Below, in pieces: positions 52,281 to 60,460 of a stretch of DNA of 64,000 nucleotides. Each line of letters opens with the position of its first letter. The stretch's first letter is position 1. Made by a program: the position numbers and the translations under genes. The stretch spans positions 19,951-83,950 of the forward strand of contig JAFWMH010000034.1 in NCBI GenBank assembly GCA_017510785.1, given 5' to 3'. The notes under the pieces were generated by a model. That model had not been told where the DNA came from. It did not search any database and saw nothing but the letters and a program-made list of their open reading frames with translations. This stretch comes from Atopobiaceae bacterium. GTDB lineage: Bacteria > Actinomycetota > Coriobacteriia > Coriobacteriales > Atopobiaceae.

Positions 52281-53840
52281 CTACATGAGGGGAGCGGCGA
52301 GCCTCAGGACTGCGGTGCCAAGGCGTTTGGTAACCGCAGAATCTACGTAATCTTGTGTTACCTCTGTGCTCTGCTCAAACATCCATTCGAAGTCCGCTTT
52401 GGTATCGGCCACCGCGTCGCACCCGTAGTATAAGCAGCCGTTTTCGAAGTGGTGGTAGAGGCTGCGGTAGTCCAGGTTTATGGTGCCACAGGTCGCCACT
52501 GCGTCGTCCGCAACGCTCATTTTGGCATGGACAAAACCGGGCGTATACTCAAAAATGCGCACACCACAGCACACGAGGTTATGGTAGTACGAGCGAGTGA
52601 GGGAGTACACGAGCTTCTTGTCGGGGATGCCAGGGGTAATGATGCGTACGTCCACACCGCGTTGCGCTGCCAAGCCAAACGCACGCGTCATTTCGTCGGT
52701 AATTATAAGGTATGGTGTAACGAACCAAGCGTAATGCTCGGCATATTCGGCCACGGAAATGTATACGTCCTCACCAATGGGGTCGTTGTCCATGGGGCTA
52801 TCTGCATAGGGCTGAATGAAGCCTTGAGCCTCTTTGCTTGCGGGAACCTCAGGGAAGTACTCATCGAAGGTTTTGTCTGCGGCGTCGCCCTCGGAAGCTG
52901 CGTTCCACATCTCGAGGAATGCCACGGTGAGGTTTTGTACCGCAGGGCCAACGAGTTTAATGCCAGTATCCTTCCAGTGTCCAAAGGGCTCAGTGACGTG
53001 GAAGTACTCGTCGGCGAGGTTGTAGCCACCCGTGAAGCCCACGAGACCGTCGATAACGGTGATCTTGCGATGGTCGCGGTTGTTGGGGAATAAGTTGAGT
53101 CCGGGAGAGAAGGGATTGAACACCTTTGCTTTTATCCCCTTTGCTTCAAGACGGTCTACGAAGTCGGTGTTAACAAAGCCAATCGAACCCATGTCGTCGT
53201 AGAACACGCGCACTTCGACGCCCGCCTGAACGCGCTCAACAAGAACATCTTGGATGCCGTGCCAACTACCGGAGTCCTCGATGGCATGATACTCCATAAA
53301 TATGAAGTGCTTGGCTTTGCGCAGCTCTGCCTTTTGCGCTTCGAGACCATCGGCCGCATCGGAGTAGTACGTAATTGACGTATCGTCGAACACAGGGTAA
53401 GACGACTCGTTGCGTATGTAGTGTGCGATGTTCCCCGCGCGTTTGTCAACTTGTTCAAACCGGGCGAGCGCCTCGTCTCCCGTGGGAAGGAGCGGCAAGA
53501 GCTTTTTGTCGATCTCTTTGTAGCGACGACCCATCGTAAGCGTGTGGCCGTTAAAACCGACCAAAAGATAAAACACTATGCCAAAAATGGGCAGTGCCAT
53601 TAAAAGCACCATCCACGTTAGCTTCATGGCGGAGGGCCTGTTCTCGTTGTAAATGTTGAGCACCAGGAACACGCCAATCACACGAGTCGCAATTGAGAAA
53701 AGCTGGACGTGCTCGATGAAGAAAACATTGATAAGAACAATAACGAGCACCTGTAAGACCATCGCGAGAAGGGCGAATATAAGACGCTTGTTGCCATTCT
53801 TAACGGAGGCTTCTGTTTCGATGGTGGTTTTCTTGGCCAT
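52281..53840 (-). CDS. cls: Cardiolipin synthase
   Basis: A 519-residue PLD-superfamily membrane enzyme that condenses two phosphatidylglycerols into cardiolipin and glycerol. Two N-terminal transmembrane helices (LIFALLAMVLQVLVIVLINV; MALPIFGIVFYLLVGFN region) precede two HKD motifs, NRDHRKITVIDGLVGFTGGY and VHAKMSVADDAVATCGTINL. DDMGSIGFVN and the LTRSYYHNLVCCGVRIFEY region are typical of the bacterial Cls family. The start at 53840 has AGGAGT upstream. Confidence 0.93.
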   Translation of the reverse strand: MAKKTTIETEASVKNGNKRLIFALLAMVLQVLVIVLINVFFIEHVQLFSIATRVIGVFLVLNIYNENRPSAMKLTWMVLLMALPIFGIVFYLLVGFNGHTLTMGRRYKEIDKKLLPLLPTGDEALARFEQVDKRAGNIAHYIRNESSYPVFDDTSITYYSDAADGLEAQKAELRKAKHFIFMEYHAIEDSGSWHGIQDVLVERVQAGVEVRVFYDDMGSIGFVNTDFVDRLEAKGIKAKVFNPFSPGLNLFPNNRDHRKITVIDGLVGFTGGYNLADEYFHVTEPFGHWKDTGIKLVGPAVQNLTVAFLEMWNAASEGDAADKTFDEYFPEVPASKEAQGFIQPYADSPMDNDPIGEDVYISVAEYAEHYAWFVTPYLIITDEMTRAFGLAAQRGVDVRIITPGIPDKKLVYSLTRSYYHNLVCCGVRIFEYTPGFVHAKMSVADDAVATCGTINLDYRSLYHHFENGCLYYGCDAVADTKADFEWMFEQSTEVTQDYVDSAVTKRLGTAVLRLAAPLM

Positions 53841-53867
53841 ACACTACTCCTAGTACTGTTCGTACGT

Positions 53868-56800
53868 CTAAGCATTCAAGGTAAAGCACAACATGGTGAT
53901 GTCGTCGGCCTGCGGTGCTCCGTCTGCGAATCGGTAGACTTCGTCGTAAACAATGTGAATCAGCTCTTCAGGGTTCGCATCCGGATTCAAGTTGAGTGCT
54001 TCGACCAAACGCGGCTCCTTGAACATCTCCTCATTGGGATTGTTCGCCTCTGGTACTCCGTCGGTGTATACGAAAATGCAGTCGCCCGGGTAGAGTTCAA
54101 ACTCTCGATTGCGATACTTTGCGCGCTCCATGCTGCCGACGAACAAGTTGTGTCGGTAGTCCAGAAGTTCAAACTTTCCGCCGGCGCGGCGAATGCCGGG
54201 CTTTTCGTGGCCGGCGTTGCAGGCGATGCCCTTGCCGGTCGAGAGTTCGATTATTGCCAACCATACCGTTACGAACATGTTTGAGGTGTTGCGCTCGCAT
54301 AGCTGTAGGTTCACGCGCGTCAGCGCGGTTGCCGGATCGCAGCCAACCATAAGCTGGTTTCGAATCAGCGTCTTGGAGACCATCATGAACATTGCTGCGG
54401 GAATGCCCTTGCCGGAGACGTCTGCGATCACCAGCGCCAGGTGGTCGTTGTCGATGAGGAAGAAGTCGTAGAAGTCCCCGCCGACTTCCTTGGCCGGCGT
54501 CATGGAGGCGTATAGGTCGAACTCGTTGCGGTCGGGGAACGCGGGGAAGTTTTGAGGTAGCGCGTTCGCCTGAATTTCCCTGGCCATCACCAACTCGCCG
54601 GCAATGCGCTCCTGGTCCTTCTTGGTTTCAATGCGTATGGCTTGACGTTTGAGCACATAGCGAATAAACCAGACGTCAGCCACTATGCAGGCAAGCACAA
54701 TGATTCCCCAGAACAGCGGCGTCTCGTAGAGGGTTAGCTCTTTGTCCAGTACGATGGAGCATTCGTGTCTCCCCGACGCCAATACGAAAGTGTATTGTCC
54801 GCCATGCAGGTTTGTGTAATCGACTGGCTTGAGCGAGCTGCGCCTGATTGTGTTGGATTGAAGGTCAAAGCCATCCAAACGATACGTAACCTGAGGATCG
54901 GAGAGCGAATAGTCCAGCACGTACGGGAATACGGTGACTTTGCGCGTGTTGGACGGCAGTTTGAAGGTGCCATCACTCTCCGGATAGATGCGCTTTCCAT
55001 TGCAGTCGATGTAAGGCAGGGAGAGCCTCACCGTGCCGGTATTGTCGAATGGCTTATCAATGTCGACTTGTACGACGCCTTCGTTGCCCGACACGTACAA
55101 ATGCCCGTCTTGGGAATACTCGCTATAGGAGTTCGCCGTGGGAACGTAATAGAGTCCGTTGGCCATTCCAAGGTGAGTCGCGTCCGCGCTCTTGCCACCC
55201 GAAAGAGCGCTGGCAGGAACAACATAAATGCCCGTACCACCCAGCAACCACAGGTCTCCGTTGCTGTTTTCGTAAATATCATAGATGTTCGCGTAAGGTA
55301 ATTCCTGAACGACTTCGACCTTGTAGTCGGGCGTCATGGAAGAGAGATGATTTGCGGTAACGATCCAATAGCGGTCCCCCGAACGACTACGTTTGATTCT
55401 GGGGACAAGATCTGAGGGCAAGCCGTCCTCCTTGCTGATGCGGCGTAGTCCGTTGGAATCTATAATGTATATGCCATCTCCGTCAGAACCTGCGAGGATT
55501 TCGTGGTTGTATCCCTCGGCAACCGTAAGAATGAGCCGAACCGCAAGTCCTTCTTCCTGATCGTAGCGTTGTGTTACGCGGTCTCCCTCAATGACGTTGA
55601 GCCCCTCATTTGTGGCAACAAGAATCGAACCGTCCTCGCATTCGCTCACCACGCGCACCTGCTCGGACACAATGCCGTCCTCCTGAGAAAACTGTGTGAG
55701 CTCGCCGTCGCTATATCGAAGAAGGCCGCGTTCGCGAATCGTTGAAATCCAAAGTCGGTTCTTGCTATCGCGAATGATGGAACGGATGCGAATGCCGTCC
55801 AAATACTCAATGAGGTCGGACGTCTCAATCGGCGTGCCGGAAGCAGTAGTGGCCTTTGTGATGGGCAGCTTGTCGAGTACGTGGCCGTCCTCTATAACTC
55901 GCAGGCCATTATCTGTTGCAATGAAGAGCTGCTTGTTGCGCAAGCACGTGGAATTTACAACTTCTGGAGGCAGGTCGTATCGGTTGAAGAGGTCGGTAAA
56001 CTGGTTCGGTACGATCTTTTCCACGCCTTGTCGGTCGGACGCAATCCAAATGTCGCCGTCTTCGTCGGTCATGATTTGACAAAACGCGTCGTTCATGGGA
56101 TTTTCGGTGAGAAGGCTCAGCTTTTCTTGGTCGAAACAGCCTACGCCAGTGCGGGCGCAAATCCAAACGTTGCCAGCTATGTATTCAAGGCGCTTCAGAC
56201 CGTGAAGAGGGGAGAGGTCCCATTGTTCCCAAGAATCAATCGGCTCTTCCAGCGTGCCGTGGCAAAGATGGTGGTCGGTCCCGACGTACAAATAGCCTGG
56301 ATGCTCGGGGTCGGGAAGCATGGTGATAATATCTTCCATCGCATAGTCTGACCTGCGAACATGGGCAGTTATCTTTCCCGCCCGCAGCACATACAGGTCA
56401 CCTGTGCTCGAAAGACCATACATTTGCCCGTCGCTTCCAAGGCGTACTTCATAAAGCGTGTGACCGTCGATTCGATCGTCCCTAATGAGAGATGCCTGCA
56501 TGTTTTTGTCAATCGTTACCATGCCGTCGGCAGTGGCGACATACATCATGCCCGATTTGTCTTCCGCAATGGAGCGAATGCTGAGTGAGCTCAGGCCATC
56601 TTCCTTTCCCCAGTTGCGAAAACTCCCGTTTTCCATAAGAAAGATGCCGTTCGCGTTCGAGCCGACCCACAGCCGACCCTTGCTGTCGACGTACATGCAT
56701 CGCGTGCTGGCTATGTCGCGTGCGGAATCAAGACGCTCGAAGGTGTGGCCGTCGTAGCGAATGAGGCCGGTGTACGTTCCTATCCACATAAATCCATCGC

Positions 56801-57050
56801 GTGTTTGCGCGATTGCGTTTACGTCCGACGAGGGCAGGCCGTTATTGTTGTTGTAAAGGACGATGGAAAAGCCGTCGCTTTTGCCAATAGGATCGACGGA
56901 GGGATTAATGTTTATGTTGCCGGAGGTATTGAGCGACATGGGCTTGGTTCTTGCTTGCGCCACGGGAGCCCACGTAATCGCGACGATAATGACTAGCAGA
57001 GAAAACAGAAGCTGCCAGTGGCGCCTGCGTGTGTTTTGACGGTTCGTCAT
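53868..57050 (-). CDS. Beta-propeller sensor with SpoIIE-type PP2C phosphatase
   Basis: A 1060-residue transmembrane phosphatase. A signal peptide (LLFSLLVIIVAITWAPVAQA) is followed by many two-component-regulator propeller repeats (for example GLPSSDVNAIAQTRDGFMWI and GTYTGLIRYD-type sequence), forming extracellular propellers over residues about 50-650. A Y_Y_Y-like domain lies near 690-780, then one transmembrane helix (FWGIIVLACIVADVWFIRYV, about 785-805). The cytoplasmic C-terminus is a SpoIIE/PP2C phosphatase, with MTPAKEVGGDFYDFFLIDND and VIADVSGKGIPAAMFMMVSK and the ending DDITMLCFTL. The usual hybrid histidine kinase is replaced by a phosphatase. It may control an anti-sigma/anti-anti-sigma switch that is not visible here. 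Confidence 0.92.
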   Translation of the reverse strand: MTNRQNTRRRHWQLLFSLLVIIVAITWAPVAQARTKPMSLNTSGNININPSVDPIGKSDGFSIVLYNNNNGLPSSDVNAIAQTRDGFMWIGTYTGLIRYDGHTFERLDSARDIASTRCMYVDSKGRLWVGSNANGIFLMENGSFRNWGKEDGLSSLSIRSIAEDKSGMMYVATADGMVTIDKNMQASLIRDDRIDGHTLYEVRLGSDGQMYGLSSTGDLYVLRAGKITAHVRRSDYAMEDIITMLPDPEHPGYLYVGTDHHLCHGTLEEPIDSWEQWDLSPLHGLKRLEYIAGNVWICARTGVGCFDQEKLSLLTENPMNDAFCQIMTDEDGDIWIASDRQGVEKIVPNQFTDLFNRYDLPPEVVNSTCLRNKQLFIATDNGLRVIEDGHVLDKLPITKATTASGTPIETSDLIEYLDGIRIRSIIRDSKNRLWISTIRERGLLRYSDGELTQFSQEDGIVSEQVRVVSECEDGSILVATNEGLNVIEGDRVTQRYDQEEGLAVRLILTVAEGYNHEILAGSDGDGIYIIDSNGLRRISKEDGLPSDLVPRIKRSRSGDRYWIVTANHLSSMTPDYKVEVVQELPYANIYDIYENSNGDLWLLGGTGIYVVPASALSGGKSADATHLGMANGLYYVPTANSYSEYSQDGHLYVSGNEGVVQVDIDKPFDNTGTVRLSLPYIDCNGKRIYPESDGTFKLPSNTRKVTVFPYVLDYSLSDPQVTYRLDGFDLQSNTIRRSSLKPVDYTNLHGGQYTFVLASGRHECSIVLDKELTLYETPLFWGIIVLACIVADVWFIRYVLKRQAIRIETKKDQERIAGELVMAREIQANALPQNFPAFPDRNEFDLYASMTPAKEVGGDFYDFFLIDNDHLALVIADVSGKGIPAAMFMMVSKTLIRNQLMVGCDPATALTRVNLQLCERNTSNMFVTVWLAIIELSTGKGIACNAGHEKPGIRRAGGKFELLDYRHNLFVGSMERAKYRNREFELYPGDCIFVYTDGVPEANNPNEEMFKEPRLVEALNLNPDANPEELIHIVYDEVYRFADGAPQADDITMLCFTLNA

Positions 57051-57192
57051 TGGTTAACTCCTCTAAGTAAATAAGCTGTACCTCGCTCCTCGCCTCCGCG
57101 ATTCTTCATTTACTTCTGCATACATCTTACGACGCGCGCGAATTGTTCTCAAGTTTAATGTATGACAACAGCTTATGAAAATGACTAGATAG

Positions 57193-57223
57193 CAAAACAG
57201 GCCAGAGACAAAACCCTGACCTG
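57193..57223 (-). terminator. Terminator left behind the disrupted tRNA
   Basis: CAGGCCAG (57198-57205) pairs with CTGACCTG (57216-57223) with U-run on the minus strand. It fits the native terminator of the tRNA gene whose 3' end remains at 57232. Confidence 0.7.
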
Positions 57224-57231
57224 AGAAGATT

Positions 57232-57277
57232 TGGTAGCCCGTACCGGATTCGAACCGGTGATCTCCGCCTTGAGAGG
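57232..57277 (-). other. Prophage attachment site: 3' part of tRNA-Glu(CTC)
   Basis: The minus strand reads CCTCTCAAGGCGG, then GATCACCGGTTCGAATCCGG and TACGGGCTACCA, which is the anticodon-loop 3' half, T-arm, acceptor and CCA of a tRNA-Glu with anticodon CTC. The matching 5' half is missing upstream on that strand, so this is the fragment left at one end of an integrated element. The intact tRNA gene is expected at the element's other end, beyond the right edge. Confidence 0.7.
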
Positions 57278-57370
57278 AAAACTAGGGGTCTCCCTCGCAG
57301 GGTCCCTGAGCGACTTTCCCCAGCTCAGGGGTCCTGCATGGGACTCCATGGGACCAGCGGGTACCGGCCA

Positions 57371-57408
57371 AAATCCCCTCAGAAATCCCCTGTACAAATC
57401 CCCTGCTT
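57371..57408. repeat. Three direct AAATCCCCT repeats beside the attachment site
   Basis: AAATCCCCT occurs at 57371, 57383 and 57396, spaced 12 and 13 bases apart, about 95 bases inside the prophage end. The layout resembles integrase arm-type binding sites. Functional reading inferred. Confidence 0.5.
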
Positions 57409-57499
57409 CCGACACGGGTTTCCGCAGGTAATACCCATGGAGAGTATAGCTTCAGAGACACCGAATGAGTACTTGCAGACTCACGAACGGAGGCACGAA

Positions 57500-57820
57500 A
57501 TGACAAGCTATTGGGACGAACTTTGCCAGGCCGAGGAGCTCGCGTACTTCAAGGGAGACATGGTCCTCGACAGCCCGGAGTCCTACACCGCAGAGGAGAT
57601 GTGGGACGTGGTAATGGAGATGTTTGAGGCCACCATCGCCGTCCAGGACGCCATGCACGAGGACTTCATGAGCCACATCCCGGAGGAGCGCCAGGCCCTG
57701 CTCGACGCGTGCGTGGGCTCCGGCACCGCCAGCGAGGAGTGGTGGAAGAACACGCTCCTCGGCTACGAGGAGATGCCCGATTACCCAGCACAGATCACGG
57801 GCGGAATGGCGGCACAATAA
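57500..57820 (+). CDS. Acidic prophage hypothetical protein
   Basis: A 106-residue acidic, helical protein starting MTSYWDELCQAEELAYFKGD. The start is set by GGAGG seven bases before the ATG at 57500; longer in-frame starts lack a site. No family is recognised. It is the first gene inside the prophage end, and its acidic helical nature fits small phage regulatory or DNA-mimic proteins, without proof. Confidence 0.6.
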   Translation: MTSYWDELCQAEELAYFKGDMVLDSPESYTAEEMWDVVMEMFEATIAVQDAMHEDFMSHIPEERQALLDACVGSGTASEEWWKNTLLGYEEMPDYPAQITGGMAAQ

Positions 57821-57927
57821 GCTGGGTAACTGACAGCATATGAGCAACGGGCCGGGTAGCGATTACCCGGCCCTCGTCGTCAGGAGGACGTCATGACGAG
57901 AAGAAAACAGTTTGAAGGAGAGACCCT

Positions 57928-58128
57928 ATGAGCGAGTCCCTCGCACAGGCAGCCGAGAGGCTTCTCGAACGCAAGCGCATCGGACTGGAATTCGCGATAG
58001 AGGCGCTGGAGACGGTCGGCTATGCCGTTAAGCAGTCAAAGGACGGGCACTACAGAGTGACCTCGGCATCAAACAGAGCAGCAGTCGAGTCACCACCGAA
58101 ACCATGTCGGACGTCGTGGAGTTCCTAG
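57928..58128 (+). CDS. Small prophage hypothetical protein
   Basis: A 66-residue protein (MSESLAQAAERLLERKRIGL at the start), with an N-terminal helix and a short basic C-terminus. AAGGAGAG precedes the ATG. Its 3' end overlaps the next gene by 25 bases. No recognised domain. Probably an early-region phage gene. Confidence 0.55.
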   Translation: MSESLAQAAERLLERKRIGLEFAIEALETVGYAVKQSKDGHYRVTSASNRAAVESPPKPCRTSWSS

Positions 58129-58343
58129 ACGAGTATCCGCACCTGCTGACGCCACGAGACATCTCGTCAATCACCGGCATCAGTGTCTGCTACTCCAGGA
58201 AGCTCTGCCGAGAGCAGGTTCTGCCAGCGGTTCAGGTCGGCAACGGGCGCTGGTTCGTGCCAAAGCCTAAGTTCATCGAGTACCTGAACAGGACCGGAAT
58301 GCGGGTTACCTTGCCCCAGTCTCGCCTTCGCGCTGGAGTATAA
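58104..58343 (+). CDS. Excisionase-like HTH protein
   Basis: A 79-residue protein with a winged HTH of the MerR/excisionase (HTH_17) type: LTPRDISSITGISVCYSRKL as the HTH and QVGNGRWFVPKPKFIEYL as the wing. Excisionases of this kind direct prophage excision, and the position near an attachment site agrees. A TATAAT hexamer overlaps its stop codon and may drive the Abi gene that follows. Confidence 0.72.
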   Translation: MSDVVEFLDEYPHLLTPRDISSITGISVCYSRKLCREQVLPAVQVGNGRWFVPKPKFIEYLNRTGMRVTLPQSRLRAGV

Positions 58344-58344
58344 T
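58339..58344 (+). promoter_or_regulatory. TATAAT -10 box before the Abi gene
   Basis: A perfect TATAAT lies 33 bases before the Abi start, with TTGCCC about 22-25 bases upstream as a weak -35. It suggests the Abi gene has its own promoter. Confidence 0.45.
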
Positions 58345-58376
58345 TGCTTGCCCGTAGCACAGGAGACAGGAACGGC

Positions 58377-59345
58377 ATGGCGAGCATACGAAAGCAATGG
58401 CTCACACCCGCACAGCAGGTGCAACAGTTAAAGGACAAGGGCGTCAAGTTCAATCTGATGCCAGAGGCAGAGGCAGAGCGATACCTTCGCGAGAACAACA
58501 ACTACTTCAGGTTGAGATCCCACCGCGTGAGGTTCCCCAAGCACGAAGGTGGCCCCAATGACGGCAAGTACACCAACCTCGACTTCGCCATGCTCGTGGA
58601 CGTGGCCATCATCGACATGCACCTCCGCGACATCCTCCTGCCAATGACACTCGATATCGAGCACTTCAGCAAGGTGCTCCTCCTCGACGCCATGGAGAAA
58701 CATCACGAGGATGGCTACCAGGTGGTGCAAGACTTTGTCGCGCTGTCCGACTATACCGACAACGCGGGCAACGCTCGCAACCATCTCTTAGAAGAAATTG
58801 GTCGTGGCATTACGAGTCCGTACACCCAAGGCTTGATCCAGAGGCACCCGATAGGAGATTATCCCGCGTGGGAGCTCCTGGAGGTCATCTCCTTCGGTAG
58901 CTTCATACAGTTTTGGCGCTTCTGCTCCGACCGTTACTCCGACAGCTCCATGCTCGAGGACTTCTACATGCTTCAGAGCGTAAAGGGCTTGCGAAACGCG
59001 TGCGCCCACAACAACTGCATCCTCAACGACATGGGATCGAGCACCCCTGTCTACCGCGCGAACAACCAGGTCGCACAGGGACTCGCCTCCATCGGCGTCG
59101 GCAGGGCCATGCGCAGGACCAAGCTCTCCAACGACAGGTTTATCCAAATCGCAACGACGCTCTACATGCACCAGCGGATAGCTTCCGACGGTGTCAAGGC
59201 GAATCGCGGCGTGCGTCTGCGTGAGCTCGTCCAGAGGACGAAAAGGCACGAGGACTACTACAGACAGCTTGTCGGACCAGCCAGCAGCTGTCTCATGTTC
59301 ATCACCAAAATGGTCGAGGGGTGGTACCCAGAGCCGACCTCGTGA
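58377..59345 (+). CDS. Abi_2 family abortive-infection protein (AbiD/AbiF-type, HEPN)
   Basis: A 322-residue member of the Abi_2 (AbiD/AbiF) family. The N-terminal AQQVQQLKDKGVKFN and YLRENNNYFRLRSHRVRFP are typical, and the C-terminal region carries GLRNACAHNNCILND with the RNxxAH HEPN ribonuclease motif (R206-H211). These proteins kill or arrest phage-infected cells, probably by RNA cleavage. ATG 58377 has AGGA at six bases. A structured small RNA with its own -35 box lies 130 bases downstream, as known for AbiF genes. It is lodged in the prophage early region. Confidence 0.85.
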   Translation: MASIRKQWLTPAQQVQQLKDKGVKFNLMPEAEAERYLRENNNYFRLRSHRVRFPKHEGGPNDGKYTNLDFAMLVDVAIIDMHLRDILLPMTLDIEHFSKVLLLDAMEKHHEDGYQVVQDFVALSDYTDNAGNARNHLLEEIGRGITSPYTQGLIQRHPIGDYPAWELLEVISFGSFIQFWRFCSDRYSDSSMLEDFYMLQSVKGLRNACAHNNCILNDMGSSTPVYRANNQVAQGLASIGVGRAMRRTKLSNDRFIQIATTLYMHQRIASDGVKANRGVRLRELVQRTKRHEDYYRQLVGPASSCLMFITKMVEGWYPEPTS

Positions 59346-59443
59346 CAAAGGGGCAAGCTATCTCCATGCGGTAACCGGCTCACCCCGTGGCGCCGCTCGG
59401 CACCTGCTACGCATCCTCCCACGATGGAAAACACGTCAAGTTC

Positions 59444-59472
59444 TTGACATGGTGGGATGAATTCGGGAATAT
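59444..59472 (+). promoter_or_regulatory. Promoter of the Abi-associated small RNA
   Basis: A consensus TTGACA (59444-59449), 17 bases, then GAATAT (59467-59472), an imperfect -10. Transcription would start near 59479, immediately before the paired hairpins. Confidence 0.6.
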
Positions 59473-59478
59473 ACCTCT

Positions 59479-59545
59479 ACAGCGAAAAACGGCTTGCCGT
59501 TTTAAAGAGGGGTTCCTCCTTCGGGAGCGAACGCCTCTATTTTTA
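59479..59545 (+). ncRNA. Structured small RNA downstream of the Abi gene
   Basis: About 67 nt with two stems. Stem 1: AAAACGG (59486-59492) with CCGTTTT (59497-59503), loop CTTG. Stem 2: AGAGG, GTTC and CTCC (59506-59519) with GGAG, GAAC and CCTCT (59524-59538), closed by a C(TTCG)G tetraloop and ending in a T-run. CCTCT at 59474 could also pair with AGAGG, allowing a rearranged fold. The promoter is described separately. From memory, structured RNAs accompany abiF genes. This one is assigned by position and fold, not by a covariance search. Confidence 0.7.
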
Positions 59546-59555
59546 TGCATCGGCG

Positions 59556-60404
59556 CTACGGCGTGCGATCTACCGTTATCTCCTCGAGCCTCCTAGCTGC
59601 CACCTCGAACCACCGCACAGCCTTCTCGTCCATCCCGCAGTTCGCCCAATGCGTGTAGTACCGCCACTCGGAAAAGATGGCTGAGCCGAGGATGAAGGGG
59701 TCGTCGATACGGTCACCATATAGTTCAAGCGACCGCAGGTCACCGAGCTGCTGACCGTACATCCTCTCGAACGACTTGCCGCAGTCCATTGCCAGCCCGA
59801 GTGACCACATCTCCTCAAGCGAGATTGCCGCTACGATGCCACTCTCGCCGATGGCCTTCGCGGCGTAGGCGAGCCTCTTCGCAAAAGCGTGGAGCAGCGG
59901 CGTCTTCCTCTCCACGCCGTCGTAATCCACTCTCAGCTGCTCGCGCACGAGCATGAGCGTGTTGCCGAGGACGCTCTTCCCGCGCCAGTCCTTCGGGCAA
60001 AGCCTGAGCGGGTCGGTCATCCTGCGGCCGATGCCCCAGAGGTAGTCGTTGCGGGCGCACTCCGCGAGGACCGCGTCGCCGGTGGAGAGCAGCCGCTCCC
60101 TCAGCAGGGCGTTGCCGGAGAACTTCGCACGGAGGGCACGCCATGCCACCAGCTGGCAGCTGCCCAGCCACACGTCCTTGTCGAACCCGCTCACCTGCCG
60201 ACCGAGGTCCTGCATCTCCTGCGGGTCCTCGGTGGCCATGATCTTCGTGGCGCTGTCCTCGTCCCCGAACATGACGGCCTTCTGCCACATGATGTGCTGC
60301 TCGGCACAGCGGTATCTGATGCCGTCGTCTTCGAAGGTCGAGGGGTACCAGTTGGAGAGGTAGGCATTCGGCTCGGTTATCAGGTGGAAGCAGATGACCT
60401 TCAT
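59556..60404 (-). CDS. NADAR domain protein (YbiA-like)
   Basis: A 282-residue protein. Residues 1-155 form a NADAR domain of the YbiA family, with CFHLITEPNAYLSNWYPSTF, RCAEQHIMWQKAVMFGDED and YLWGIGRRMTDP as the conserved blocks (Glu in AEQH, Trp/Gly motif). NADAR enzymes hydrolyse N-glycosidic bonds in ADP-ribose-type substrates, including DNA ADP-ribosylation. The C-terminal 125 residues are a separate helical domain. GAGGAG precedes the ATG at 60404; the frame upstream is not used. It follows the tail-fibre gene and converges on the Abi small RNA. Confidence 0.85.
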   Translation of the reverse strand: MKVICFHLITEPNAYLSNWYPSTFEDDGIRYRCAEQHIMWQKAVMFGDEDSATKIMATEDPQEMQDLGRQVSGFDKDVWLGSCQLVAWRALRAKFSGNALLRERLLSTGDAVLAECARNDYLWGIGRRMTDPLRLCPKDWRGKSVLGNTLMLVREQLRVDYDGVERKTPLLHAFAKRLAYAAKAIGESGIVAAISLEEMWSLGLAMDCGKSFERMYGQQLGDLRSLELYGDRIDDPFILGSAIFSEWRYYTHWANCGMDEKAVRWFEVAARRLEEITVDRTP

Positions 60405-60460
60405 GGCGCTCCTCCTCGGCATATTTAACCCATACAAAGGATTCTACGCCATGGAAGGTG

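Noticed and set aside
57232..57315. A complete tRNA gene (Glu or Leu-like)
   Set aside because: Only the 3' half folds. No 5' acceptor or D-arm partner is found upstream on the minus strand.
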